A stretch of DNA of 64,000 nucleotides from Burkholderia diffusa (GTDB lineage: Bacteria > Pseudomonadota > Gammaproteobacteria > Burkholderiales > Burkholderiaceae). The notes under the pieces were generated by a model. That model was given only the letters and a program-made list of their open reading frames with translations, was not told where the DNA came from and made no database searches. The stretch lies in contig NZ_CABVPN010000014.1 in the NCBI RefSeq assembly GCF_902499115.1, forward strand, positions 62,001-126,000, written 5' to 3'. The position numbers and the translations under genes were made by a program. Shown here piece by piece: positions 1-9,137 of the stretch. Each line of letters starts with the position of its first letter. The first letter of the stretch is position 1.

Positions 1-289
1 GGACGCCGCCCGTGTCGGCGATATGCGTTTCGTATGCGATGCCTGGCGGCAGCTCCGCCTGCGGCACGAAGCGCAGCGGCCGGCCGCGGCCGCTCGCCCG
101 CGTACCGCCGTGCAGCGCACCGTTCAGCGCATCGAGCAGCGCGGTCTCGCCCGTGAGCGCAGCCGCCTGCAGCGCACGACCGGGCGCCGCGTAAGGCGCG
201 AGCCACGGCGCTGACCAGTCGATCTGCGCGAATACCGCCGCCCCGCCGCCGACCGTCAGGCCGGCCCCGCGCGGCGGCGTGCCGGTCAC
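1..289 (-). CDS. DUF3025 domain protein (5' part only)
   Basis: The reading frame begins at a GTG whose bases overlap the pyrC stop (GTGA overlap) and runs off the left edge of the window, so only about 96 N-terminal residues are visible. The translation contains an IDWSAPW motif, then LLDALN and LRFVPQ followed by a LPPGIAYE stretch, which I recognise as the start of the DUF3025 family. The function of that family is not established. The overlap with pyrC implies translational coupling and co-transcription. The start is tentative because GTG is the only candidate near the overlap and no separate ribosome binding site is obvious. Confidence 0.7.
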   Translation of the reverse strand, partial: MTGTPPRGAGLTVGGGAAVFAQIDWSAPWLAPYAAPGRALQAAALTGETALLDALNGALHGGTRASGRGRPLRFVPQAELPPGIAYETHIADTGGV

Positions 290-1350
290 GCGAACTTCCA
301 GCCGATCGTTTCGCCGGCGCGCAGCGGCACGACCGGCGTATCGCCCGCGAAGACCTCGCGCGGTAGTTCCCAGGTCTCACGACGCAGCGTGATCGTCTCG
401 GTGCTGTGCGGCAGCCCGTAGAAATCGGCGCCGAAGCGGCTCGCGAAATTCTCCAGCTTGTCGAGCGCGCCGGCCTGGTCGAACGCTTCCGCATACAGCT
501 CGAGCGCGTGCAGTGCCGTGTAGCAGCCCGCGCACCCGCACGCGGTTTCCTTCGCGTCGCGCGCGTGCGGCGCGCTGTCGGTGCCGAGGAAGAAGCGCGG
601 GTTGCCCGACGTCGCGGCTTCGACGAGCGCGACGCGGTGCGTTTCGCGCTTCAGCACCGGCAGGCAGTAGTAATGCGGGCGAATCCCGCCGACGAACAGC
701 GCGTTGCGGCTGTACAGCATGTGCTGCGGCGTGATCGTCGCGCCGAGCAGACCCGGCGCAGCGTCGGCGTCGCGCACGTAGTCGGCCGCGTCCTTCGTCG
801 TGATGTGCTCGAACACGACCTTCAGGCCGGGGAAATCGCGCCGCAGCGGCGTCATCACGCGGTCGATGAACACCTTCTCGCGATCGAACATGTCGATCGC
901 CGGATCGGTCACCTCGCCGTGCACGAGCAGCGGCATGCCGGTTTCCTGCATGACCTCGAGCGTCTTCGCGCACTTCGCGAGATCGCTGACGCCATGGTCG
1001 GAGTTCGTCGTCGCGCCGGCCGGATACAGCTTCACGCCATGCACGAAGCCGCTGTCGCGCGCGCGGTTGATTTCGTCGGGCGCCGTGTTGTCGGTCAGGT
1101 ACAGCGTCATCAGCGGCTCGAACGCCATGCCCGCCGGCAGCGCGGCCAGGATCCGCTCGCGATACGCCTGCGCGTGCGCGGTGGTCGTGACGGGCGGCTT
1201 CAGGTTCGGCATGACGATCGCGCGGGCGAACTGGCGCGCCGTGTGCGGCAGCACCGCGGCCAGCATGTCGCCGTCGCGCAGGTGCAGGTGCAGGTCGTCG
1301 GGACGGGCGAGCGTGAGCGTCGCCGGAGAGGAAGCGTTCGAGGCAGTCAT
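286..1350 (-). CDS. pyrC: Dihydroorotase
   Basis: Cytoplasmic zinc amidohydrolase of pyrimidine biosynthesis that interconverts N-carbamoyl-aspartate and dihydroorotate. The protein is 354 residues, close to the class II (E. coli-type) length. The metal-binding HLHLRDGD motif puts His21 and His23 near the N-terminus, and the GVKLYPAGATTNS segment supplies the carboxylated Lys (Lys107). The open frame extends about 70 codons further upstream, but the extension is Arg/Pro-rich and runs through the divergent promoter region, so I take the ATG at 1350. It is followed with a 4-bp overlap by the DUF3025 gene and is divergent from the glutamine amidotransferase gene. pyrF, another gene of the same pathway, lies at 53.6-54.4 kb. 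Confidence 0.95.
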   Translation of the reverse strand: MTASNASSPATLTLARPDDLHLHLRDGDMLAAVLPHTARQFARAIVMPNLKPPVTTTAHAQAYRERILAALPAGMAFEPLMTLYLTDNTAPDEINRARDSGFVHGVKLYPAGATTNSDHGVSDLAKCAKTLEVMQETGMPLLVHGEVTDPAIDMFDREKVFIDRVMTPLRRDFPGLKVVFEHITTKDAADYVRDADAAPGLLGATITPQHMLYSRNALFVGGIRPHYYCLPVLKRETHRVALVEAATSGNPRFFLGTDSAPHARDAKETACGCAGCYTALHALELYAEAFDQAGALDKLENFASRFGADFYGLPHSTETITLRRETWELPREVFAGDTPVVPLRAGETIGWKFA

Positions 1351-1456
1351 AGGAGGCGTTGTAGGAACGGGCTGGCGATCCGCGGGGCCGGAACGCGCGT
1401 GCGCGGGCCGACTGACGGCAAACCGCAACACGAGGCCTTCGGCTGGCGGAATCCGC

Positions 1457-1501
1457 TTTTTACCGCTCAAGGCTCGGTGATATGCTAGAAGCCACATTGT
1501 A
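1457..1501. promoter_or_regulatory. Possible divergent promoters between pyrC and the amidotransferase
   Basis: On the plus strand TTTACC (1459-1464) and TATGCT (1481-1486) are separated by 16 bp and would give a leader of about 60 nt to the amidotransferase. On the minus strand a TACAAT box (1496-1501) could serve pyrC, with a leader of about 140 nt, but its -35 region is poor. The call rests on sequence match only. Confidence 0.3.
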
Positions 1502-1551
1502 CCGGGGTTCACCCGGTTGGTTACCCAGCTTCCGCCCCCGCCCCAAGTAAA

Positions 1552-2469
1552 ATGTGCCAACTCCTAGGAATGAACTGCGCCGCGCCGACGGACGTCACAT
1601 TCTCCTTCACAGGTTTCGCGGCCCGGGGCGGCCTCACCGATCACCATGCCGACGGCTGGGGGATCGCGTTCTTCGAGGACAAGGCGTGTCGCCTGTTCAT
1701 CGACCAGCAGGCGTCGGCCACGTCGCCGATCGCCGAAATGGTGAAGCGCTACCCGATCAAGTCCAAGAACACGATCGCGCATATCCGCAAGGCCACACAG
1801 GGTCACATCCTGCTCGAGAACAGCCACCCGTTCATGCGCGAGCTGTGGGGGCGGCACTGGATCTTCGCGCATAACGGCGATCTGCAGGACTACGAACCCG
1901 ATCTCGACGGCAGCGTCTACCATCCGGTCGGCACGACCGACAGCGAGAAGGCGTTCTGCGTGCTGATGCAGGGGCTGCGCGAAGCGTTCCCCGGCGCGCA
2001 GCCGCCGTTGCCGGAACTGTTCGAGCGCGTCGGCGAGCTGACGCGCGGCATCACCGATCACGGCGTGTTCAACTTCCTGATGTCGAACGGCCAGGCGCTC
2101 TTCGCGCACTGCTCGACGCGGCTGCACTACCTCGTGCGGCGCTGGCCGTTCTCGACCGCGCATCTGGTCGACGAAGACCTGTCAATCGACTTTGCGAAAT
2201 ACACGACGCCCGAGGATCGCGTCGCGGTGATCGCCACGCAGCCGCTGACCGACAACGAAATCTGGACCTCGTTCGAACCGGGCGAGCTGATCATGTTCCA
2301 GTGCGGCGACGTCACCGCGCGGATGCAGATTCCGGTGCCCGAGCGCGTGCTCGAGAAGCTGCGCAACCCGGCGCTCGACGCATCGGCGTCCGCCCCGTGC
2401 GGCGGTGTGCAGCGCGAGGCGCTGGCGGCCGGCACCGCGGACGACGCCGACGACCCGATCGACTACTGA
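1552..2469 (+). CDS. Class II glutamine amidotransferase (YafJ/DUG3-like)
   Basis: N-terminal nucleophile (Ntn) glutamine amidotransferase of 305 residues. The protein begins MCQLLGMN, so Cys2 is the expected catalytic nucleophile after removal of Met1. DHHADGWGIAF, the IAHIRKAT segment and the FAHNGDL motif are the usual glutamine-site elements of the GATase type 2 fold. There is no attached synthetase domain, which matches the stand-alone YafJ group. The physiological acceptor of that group is unsettled, although yeast DUG3 works in glutathione degradation. The ATG at 1552 is fixed by the need for Cys at position 2. The gene is divergent from pyrC, and its downstream neighbour is separated by a long AT-rich gap, so it is probably monocistronic. 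Confidence 0.85.
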   Translation: MCQLLGMNCAAPTDVTFSFTGFAARGGLTDHHADGWGIAFFEDKACRLFIDQQASATSPIAEMVKRYPIKSKNTIAHIRKATQGHILLENSHPFMRELWGRHWIFAHNGDLQDYEPDLDGSVYHPVGTTDSEKAFCVLMQGLREAFPGAQPPLPELFERVGELTRGITDHGVFNFLMSNGQALFAHCSTRLHYLVRRWPFSTAHLVDEDLSIDFAKYTTPEDRVAVIATQPLTDNEIWTSFEPGELIMFQCGDVTARMQIPVPERVLEKLRNPALDASASAPCGGVQREALAAGTADDADDPIDY

Positions 2470-3066
2470 GCGCGCCGCGCCGTCGGGCGCCCGCCCTTCC
2501 CGCCTTCCGCTTGTGCGCGCGCGTCACGACCCGGCGATCACCGGCAGTGAAAATCTCCGCCCGGCGACGTTTCGCGTTTCATTCAGATCGCCATTGGATG
2601 CACGCGATCATCGCCATACAACATCCGCTTTTATTTTATTAATTTTCGAGAGAAAATAATTAACCAACAAAAAACAAGATAAAAGCGGTCTAAAACAGAT
2701 AATCCGGAAGCCGCAGTTTAAAGCACGAACCCAACACTGATCGTGCGCTATCCCACCGACCTGGCGATTCCGCCCGGCCCATAAGAAGGTCCACCAAACC
2801 CTTCCCCACCAAGGCTTTCAGTTCGATTAACCACACAATCCAGAAATACCACCCCATACCGTTACCATCCTTACATATCTTGATTTTTTTGAAAATCGAC
2901 CACCCCGTCGATTAGTAGACTCGCTCCATCTTCGGTGTAACGAATCCTGATTGGCACTCGACGCAGCCACGGCTGCCGCACGTCCATTCGAAACACACAT
3001 CACCGTGGAATGCGCATTCGCCGCATACGGCGAATACCACTTCAAAAGAAGAAAGAGGGGCTTGTC
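2470..3066. other. AT-rich intergenic region upstream of the autotransporter
   Basis: There is no convincing gene here. Composition falls sharply from the GC-rich surroundings at about 2625-2700 and again at about 2830-2900. An imperfect AT dyad sits near 2636-2663 (AATTTTC, a GAGA loop, then GAAAAT). It could end the amidotransferase transcript or bind a nucleoid protein. The segment just before the autotransporter start carries an AAGAGGGG-type ribosome binding site at about 3053-3060. Promoters for the autotransporter presumably lie in the AT-rich part, but I cannot fix a -35/-10 pair. Confidence 0.5.
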
Positions 3067-6000
3067 GTGAATCACTCATTTCGATCGATATGGAGCGAAG
3101 CTGCCGGCTGCTGGGTCGCGGTTGCGGAAACGGCCCGGGCGCGCGGCAAGCGTTCGGGCACCCAATCGGCCGCAAGCCGCCGTGACGGCCGTACGGCGAT
3201 CCGCCGCTCGCCGCTACGCGTCGCCGCGCTCGGTGCGGCGCTGGCCGCGCTGTCGGCCGGCTCCGCGTACGCATCGACCTGCGGTAACGGTTCGGCGGTC
3301 GCAAGCGGCGGCAGTTGCGCGCTCGGCAGCGTCAGCCCGACCGTCAACGACAACCTGGCCGGCGCCACGACCGTATCGGGCGGCGACACGGTCGGCGTGA
3401 CGGGTGCATGGACGGGTGCCGCCGGCGACCCCGGCTATACGCTCACGCCGATCGGCAATACGTCCATCGTGTCGGGCAACCCGAACCAGCCGCTGCTGTC
3501 GCTCGGCGGCAAGACGCAGAGCGTCAGCACGCCCGACACGATTACGGGCACCCATACGTCGATCGCCACGTACAACTCGTCCGCATTCGCCGCGTCGACG
3601 GCCGGCTCGGCCGAGGTGCCCGTCTACCATGACGTGAACGGGAACCAGTACGTGAACCTGCGGATCGGCACCGTCGACAACACCGGCGGCACGTTGAACG
3701 TGTCGATCGGCAATCCCGCGAACGCGCCAGACGCGGCCGGCAACGCGATCTCGATCGCGCCGAAGCAGACCGACCTGACCTTCGCGGACGGCACGGGCAC
3801 GGCAAAAAGCGTCGTCAACTGGAATTCGCGCAACCAGGTCTGGCTCGGCACCGGCGACTATCTCGCGAGCGGCGGTGCCGTTGGCAATCTCCAGGTCGAC
3901 GTCCCGGCCTACGCGGGCACCTTCACCGCATTCGACGGCAGCACGTGGACCGTCACCGACGCCGCGTCGCTCGCCGCGTACAACGACTTTCTCGTGCGTT
4001 CGGTACAAAGCGGCGCGCTCGGCTCCCAGGCCGCCTACGACAATGCGTTCGGCCAGGCCGTCACGTTCTCGCAGCAAACCTTCCAGTATCAGAACAACGT
4101 ATCGTCGGGCGACAAGAACACGCTGCCGATCGATCACCTGTCGGCAATGCACGGCACCGGCGCGAATGCAACGCTGCAGATCGGCAAGGACGGCCAGATC
4201 GACTTCCGCGGCACCAACACGATCGCTTCGAGCTCGGCCGTCCTCGCGGAAAACGGCGCGCACTTCGTCAACGACGGCCGCCTGTCGGGCGACTTCACGC
4301 TGGTGCGCCTGCTGAGCGGCGCGAGCGGCGTCAACAACGGCACGATCTCGTCCGGCTACGCGTCCGGCGACAATTTCGACACGAGCAGCAGCGCGCCGCC
4401 CGACAACTTCGGCTTCCACGCGTACACCGAGGGCAACGGCGTGTACGCAAGCGGCACGGGCACCTCGTTCGTCAACAATGGCGTGATGAACGTCGGCGCA
4501 TGGACGCTCGACGGCAACCGCCCCGACCTGCAGAACTACGCGGTGGCCGTGACGAACGGTGCGAACGCGTCGAACGCCGGCACGATCAATGTCGGCGTCA
4601 ACGCGACGACGCTCGACAGCCAGGTGATCGGCGGCTTCGCGGCCGGCGGCGCCTTCACGAACGCGGCCGGCGGCACGATCTATCTCGGCCGTGCGGCCCA
4701 ATACGGACCGGGGGCAGCGGCGAACGACGTCGCGCTGTCCGCGCATTCCTACGGGATCCTGCTCGGCGCATCGGGCACCGCCAGCAACCTCGGCTCGATC
4801 GTGATCGGCTCGCAGACGCAAAACGGCGCCGGGATGGCGAGCATCGGTTCGTCGTCCGGCACGCTGCGCAACGCGGGCACGATCATCGTGAACGGTGCGG
4901 CACCCGGCACGCCGTTCGCCAACGTCGGCATGCTCGCGGCCAATACGGCCGCGACCGTGACCAACACGGGCACGATCACGCTGAACGGCGTGAACGGCAT
5001 CGGCATCATGGTGGTCGGCACCGGTTCGACCGCGACGGCCGCGACGTCGACCGGCACGATCAACGTGGCCGGCGGGCTCGATCCGGCGTCGGACACGCGC
5101 AACTATGGCGTGTGGGCCGAAGGGCCGCGCGCGAAGGCCACGGTCGACGGCGCGCTCAACCTGACCGGCAACGGCGCGATCGGCGTCCACGCGCGCTCGG
5201 GCGCGACGATCAACGTCGACGCCAACGCCGTGCCCGCCTTCATGTCCGGCACGAACCAGATCGGTTTCTACGCATACGGCGCCGGCTCGAAGATCAACGT
5301 CGCCGCGCAGCACCTGAGCGTCGATACCGACGATTCGACGCTGTTCCGCATCGCGGGCGGCGCGGCCTATACGGGCGCGTCGGCGGCCGGCACGCTGACG
5401 ACCGACGTGAACGGGCAGCGCGCGCGCGGCGTGCTTGCCACGGGTGCCGGCACGACGCTGTCCACGGGCCACGCCACCTACAACGTCAACGGCACGGACG
5501 GAATCGCGGTCGCAGTCGAAGGCGGCGCGACGGGCACGATCGACTCGGGCGCGACCATCGACCTGAATGCGGCCGGCGCGATCGCGGGCACCGTCGACGG
5601 CCAGGCACACGCCCTTACCGGAGCGAACGCCGGAACGCCGGTCGCGACGACGCTGACCAACAACGCGGCGGTCGCGTCGTCGACGGCCGGCGTGACCGGC
5701 TTCGTCGCGCAAAACCTCGGCACGCTCGAGAACCGCAATACGGTGCTGCTGACCGGCGCCGGCTCGACGGGGGTTGTCATCGGCACGCTCGGCACGGTGA
5801 ACAACGCGTCGGCGATCCGCGTATCGAAAGGCACCGGTGCGCTCGTGCAGGGCGCGTCGGCAACGCTCGCCAACGCGGGCACGATCGAGGCGGACGACGG
5901 CATCGCCGGCGTTCACCTGACGGGTACCGGCGCGTCGGTCGCCCTGTCGGGCGCGGGCACCGTCGTCGCGAACGGCAGCGCCGACGGCGTGCTGATCGAC

Positions 6001-8301
6001 TCGACCGTGTCGGGCGGCGGGATCGCAGCCGGCGCGACGTCGATCGCGGTGGGCGGCGTGGGCAAGGGCATCGACAACCTCGGCTCGAACACGACGATCG
6101 CGCTGTCAGGCACGCGGATCGGCACGACCGGCGCCGGCGCCGACGGACTGTCGTCGACGGGCGCCGGCGCGCGCATCGCGACCGATGCGGCGACCGTCGT
6201 GCGCACCGCCGGCGACGACGCGCGCGGCCTCTTCGTGACGGGCGCGGATTCGACGCTCGCGGCCGACGGTACGACCGTCACGACGACGGGTGCCGGCGCG
6301 CACGCGATCGTCGCGGGCAGCGGCGCGATCGCACTGCTGGCGGGCGCGAAGGTCTCCACGGCGGGCACGGCAGCCGACGGCCTCGTCGTACGGAACGGCG
6401 GCCGCATCGGCGACACGGGTTCGTCGATCGCGAGCGCGGCCGGCAACGGCGCGACGGTCGACGGCGGCGGCGTGCTCGCGCTGACCGGCACGACGCTCAA
6501 GGGCGCGACGGCCGGCGTGCTGAGCACCGACACGCTCGCGACCGGCGCGACGAGCGCAGTGCTCGTCGACGGCGGCAGCGTCGCGTCCGTCGCCGGGCCG
6601 GCGTTCGCGGCGCGCGGCGGCACGGTCGATATCGCGGTGCGCAACGGCACCGTCGTGACGGCCGGCAACGGCACACTGCTGGACCTCGCGAACGGGAGCA
6701 CCGCGACCTTCAACGCATCGGCCGTGAATCTCGCCGGCGACATCGTGTCGGACGCGTCGAGCACCGGCAACGTGTTCCTGACGAACGGCACGACCCTCAC
6801 CGGCAAGATCGATCCGGTCGCGCTCACCGTGGACGGCACGAGCACGTGGCACATGACCGGCAGCTCCGTGCTGAGCAGCCTGAACAACGCGGGTCTGGTT
6901 GCATTCGCCGCGCCGTCCGGCGCGCCGACGGCGGCAGGCAGCTACCGGACGCTGACGACCGGCAGTTACGTCGGCAACGGCGGCACGATCGCGCTGAACA
7001 CCTATCTCGGCGCCGATACATCGCCGACCGACCGGCTGATCGTGAACGGCGGTGCCGCGACCGGCACGACGGGGCTGAAGATCGCGAACACGGCCGGCAC
7101 CGGCGCGCAGACGACGGGCGAAGGGATTCCGGTGGTCGTCACGACCAACGGCGGCACGACCTCCGCATCGGCGTTCCATCTCGCGGGCCCGGTGCAGGCC
7201 GGCGCATACGAATACCGGCTCTACCGAGGCGGACAGAGCGATGCGAACGGCTGGTATCTGCGCTCGCAACTCGACCCGACGGACCCGGGCGATCCGGTCG
7301 GCCCGAACGTCATCAAAGGCGGCGGCAATCTCGCGTACCGTCCGGGCGTCGCGGGCTATGCGATGACGCCGCTGCTGAACGCGGACTACGGCTTCTCGAC
7401 GCTCGGCAAGCTGCACGAGCGCGTCGGCGACATCTACAACCTCGAGAAGCAGGCGTCGGGCAACCGCGACGGTGTGTGGGGCCGCATCGGCGGACAGAGC
7501 CTCGATGCGAACGCGGGACGCTTCGCGGCCGACGAGCGCACGTTCTTCGCGCAGTTCGGCAAGGACTGGACGCTCGACCAGGCGCCAGGCGGCGGCAGCA
7601 CGCATGCGGGCGTGACGGCGAGCATCGGCGTCGCGAACGCGAGCTTCAGCGACATGGCACGCGCCGACGCAGCGGGCCTGTCGACGTCGACGGGCTCGGT
7701 CGAGATGCACGCGCAGAGCGTCGGCGGCTACTGGACGCGCTACCTGTCCGACGGCACCTACTTCGACAGCGTCGGCCAGGTCACGCACTACGGCAACCGC
7801 TATCGCGACAGCTACGGCAACGAGGCATCGCAGAACGGCTTCGGCATCGCACTGTCGCAGGAGGTCGGCAAGCCGTTCGGGATCGGCGGCACGCCGATCG
7901 CGGTCGAGCCGCAGGCGCAGCTGATGTATCAGTACCTGAAGCTGAACGGGTTCGACGACAATGTGTCGGCCGTGTCGGGCACGACGACCAATGCGTTGCG
8001 CGGACGCGTCGGCGTGCGCATCTTCCGGCCGAACCTCGACGCGAACGCGGGTGGCGGCGCCGCGACGCCGTACTTCACTGCCGACGTGCTGCACGACTTC
8101 CTGTCGCCGGGCCAGACCGTCGTCGGCGGCACGCCGTTCGCGACGCACCTGGGCCGCACGTGGTACGAGCTCGGCCTTGGCGTGACCGCGGGCTTCGGCA
8201 AGTCGGGCGAGTTGTACGCGAACGTGAAATATGCGCGCAACATCGGCGGCGATTACCGGCGCGGCGTCACCGGGCAGGTTGGCTACCGCTACAGCTGGTA
8301 A
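3067..8301 (+). CDS. Type V autotransporter with beta-helical passenger
   Basis: Predicted surface or secreted protein of 1744 residues. From the GTG at 3067 the N-terminus (residues about 1-30, VNHSFRSIWSEAAGCW and on) has the pattern of an extended signal peptide region. A charged stretch, a hydrophobic core and an AYA-type cleavage site near residue 65 follow. The passenger (about 66-1440) is Gly/Thr/Ala/Asn-rich with many NAGTI, TGTG and TTTGAG-like repeats, typical of a right-handed beta-helix. The C-terminal beta-barrel (about 1470-1744) contains the GVWGRIGG and FFAQFGKDW motifs and ends YRYSW with the aromatic terminal residue needed for Bam recognition. The frame is open further upstream to 3010, but the GTG has a good AAGAGGGG site and begins the ESPR. 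Ligand and role are unknown; adhesion is only a guess from the class. Confidence 0.9.
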   Translation: MNHSFRSIWSEAAGCWVAVAETARARGKRSGTQSAASRRDGRTAIRRSPLRVAALGAALAALSAGSAYASTCGNGSAVASGGSCALGSVSPTVNDNLAGATTVSGGDTVGVTGAWTGAAGDPGYTLTPIGNTSIVSGNPNQPLLSLGGKTQSVSTPDTITGTHTSIATYNSSAFAASTAGSAEVPVYHDVNGNQYVNLRIGTVDNTGGTLNVSIGNPANAPDAAGNAISIAPKQTDLTFADGTGTAKSVVNWNSRNQVWLGTGDYLASGGAVGNLQVDVPAYAGTFTAFDGSTWTVTDAASLAAYNDFLVRSVQSGALGSQAAYDNAFGQAVTFSQQTFQYQNNVSSGDKNTLPIDHLSAMHGTGANATLQIGKDGQIDFRGTNTIASSSAVLAENGAHFVNDGRLSGDFTLVRLLSGASGVNNGTISSGYASGDNFDTSSSAPPDNFGFHAYTEGNGVYASGTGTSFVNNGVMNVGAWTLDGNRPDLQNYAVAVTNGANASNAGTINVGVNATTLDSQVIGGFAAGGAFTNAAGGTIYLGRAAQYGPGAAANDVALSAHSYGILLGASGTASNLGSIVIGSQTQNGAGMASIGSSSGTLRNAGTIIVNGAAPGTPFANVGMLAANTAATVTNTGTITLNGVNGIGIMVVGTGSTATAATSTGTINVAGGLDPASDTRNYGVWAEGPRAKATVDGALNLTGNGAIGVHARSGATINVDANAVPAFMSGTNQIGFYAYGAGSKINVAAQHLSVDTDDSTLFRIAGGAAYTGASAAGTLTTDVNGQRARGVLATGAGTTLSTGHATYNVNGTDGIAVAVEGGATGTIDSGATIDLNAAGAIAGTVDGQAHALTGANAGTPVATTLTNNAAVASSTAGVTGFVAQNLGTLENRNTVLLTGAGSTGVVIGTLGTVNNASAIRVSKGTGALVQGASATLANAGTIEADDGIAGVHLTGTGASVALSGAGTVVANGSADGVLIDSTVSGGGIAAGATSIAVGGVGKGIDNLGSNTTIALSGTRIGTTGAGADGLSSTGAGARIATDAATVVRTAGDDARGLFVTGADSTLAADGTTVTTTGAGAHAIVAGSGAIALLAGAKVSTAGTAADGLVVRNGGRIGDTGSSIASAAGNGATVDGGGVLALTGTTLKGATAGVLSTDTLATGATSAVLVDGGSVASVAGPAFAARGGTVDIAVRNGTVVTAGNGTLLDLANGSTATFNASAVNLAGDIVSDASSTGNVFLTNGTTLTGKIDPVALTVDGTSTWHMTGSSVLSSLNNAGLVAFAAPSGAPTAAGSYRTLTTGSYVGNGGTIALNTYLGADTSPTDRLIVNGGAATGTTGLKIANTAGTGAQTTGEGIPVVVTTNGGTTSASAFHLAGPVQAGAYEYRLYRGGQSDANGWYLRSQLDPTDPGDPVGPNVIKGGGNLAYRPGVAGYAMTPLLNADYGFSTLGKLHERVGDIYNLEKQASGNRDGVWGRIGGQSLDANAGRFAADERTFFAQFGKDWTLDQAPGGGSTHAGVTASIGVANASFSDMARADAAGLSTSTGSVEMHAQSVGGYWTRYLSDGTYFDSVGQVTHYGNRYRDSYGNEASQNGFGIALSQEVGKPFGIGGTPIAVEPQAQLMYQYLKLNGFDDNVSAVSGTTTNALRGRVGVRIFRPNLDANAGGGAATPYFTADVLHDFLSPGQTVVGGTPFATHLGRTWYELGLGVTAGFGKSGELYANVKYARNIGGDYRRGVTGQVGYRYSW

Positions 8302-8354
8302 CGCCGCGCGCCGGAATCCGTTCGTCGCCAGCGGCGGGCGACGGACGGCAGGCG

Positions 8355-8387
8355 AAAAAAAACCGCCCGGCGTTCGGCCGGGCGGTT
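8355..8387. terminator. Intrinsic terminator between autotransporter and glt operon
   Basis: The arms at 8361-8371 and 8377-8387 (AACCGCCCGGC) form a perfect 11-bp stem with a GTTCG loop. The A-run at 8355-8362 becomes a U-tract on the minus strand, so it chiefly ends the gltIJKL transcript. It probably also stops the autotransporter message. Confidence 0.85.
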
Positions 8388-8411
8388 TGCGCATTCCGCG
8401 CGCACGAGCGC

Positions 8412-9137
8412 TCAGTGCAGGATTTTCGCGAGGAAGTCCTTCGCGCGATCCGACTTCGGATTCGAGAAGAAATCGTCCTTGCGGTCGTCCTCGACGATCG
8501 CGCCCTTGTCCATGAAGATCACGCGATGGGCGACCTTCTTCGCGAAGCCCATCTCGTGCGTGACGACCATCATCGTCATCCCTTCCTGCGCGAGCTCGAC
8601 CATCACGTCGAGCACCTCGTTGATCATCTCGGGATCGAGCGCGGACGTCGGCTCGTCGAACAGCATCGCGATCGGGTCCATCGACAGCGCGCGCGCGATC
8701 GCGACCCGCTGCTGCTGGCCACCCGACAGCTGGCCCGGAAACTTGTGCGCATGCGCCTTCAGGCCGACGCGATCGAGCAGCTTCATGCCCTTGTCGGTCG
8801 CTTCGTCCTTGCCGCGGCCGAGCACCTTGACCTGCGCGAGCGTCAGGTTCTCGGTGATCGACAGATGCGGGAACAGCTCGAAGTGCTGGAACACCATCCC
8901 GACCTTCGAGCGCAGCTTCGACAGGTTCGTCTTCTTGTCGCCGACCGACTGGCCGTTCACGAGGATCTCGCCCTGCTGGAACGGCTCGAGGCCGTTGACG
9001 GTCTTGATCAGCGTCGACTTGCCGGAGCCCGACGGGCCGCACACGACGACCACTTCGCCTTTCTTGACCTCGGTCGTGCAGTCGGTGAGAACTTGAAACT
9101 GGCCGTACCACTTGGAAACGTTCTTGATGGAAATCAT
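8412..9137 (-). CDS. gltL: Glutamate/aspartate ABC transporter ATPase
   Basis: Cytoplasmic ATPase of a polar amino acid (PAAT) importer, 241 residues. Walker A GPSGSGKST (around residue 34), the LSGGQQQR signature, Walker B AMLFDEPTSALDPE and the switch His in VVTHEMGFA are all visible. The gene starts inside the stop of gltK (ATGA, 4-bp overlap) and is the last gene of the gltI-J-K-L set. The family is shared with glutamine and arginine importers; the glutamate/aspartate assignment rests on the binding protein and the operon layout, known as aatJQMP in pseudomonads. Confidence 0.92.
   Translation of the reverse strand: MISIKNVSKWYGQFQVLTDCTTEVKKGEVVVVCGPSGSGKSTLIKTVNGLEPFQQGEILVNGQSVGDKKTNLSKLRSKVGMVFQHFELFPHLSITENLTLAQVKVLGRGKDEATDKGMKLLDRVGLKAHAHKFPGQLSGGQQQRVAIARALSMDPIAMLFDEPTSALDPEMINEVLDVMVELAQEGMTMMVVTHEMGFAKKVAHRVIFMDKGAIVEDDRKDDFFSNPKSDRAKDFLAKILH

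Noticed and set aside
3214..5916. Long minus-strand frame of about 900 codons inside the autotransporter
   Set aside because: It is a shadow of the passenger's regular codon pattern and lacks a ribosome site or recognisable motif. The plus-strand protein has a complete signal peptide and barrel.
3300..7300. Repetitive DNA within the autotransporter, looked at as a possible CRISPR or tandem-repeat array
   Set aside because: The repeats are degenerate and of uneven length, and follow beta-helix coils of the protein; no constant repeat-spacer structure.
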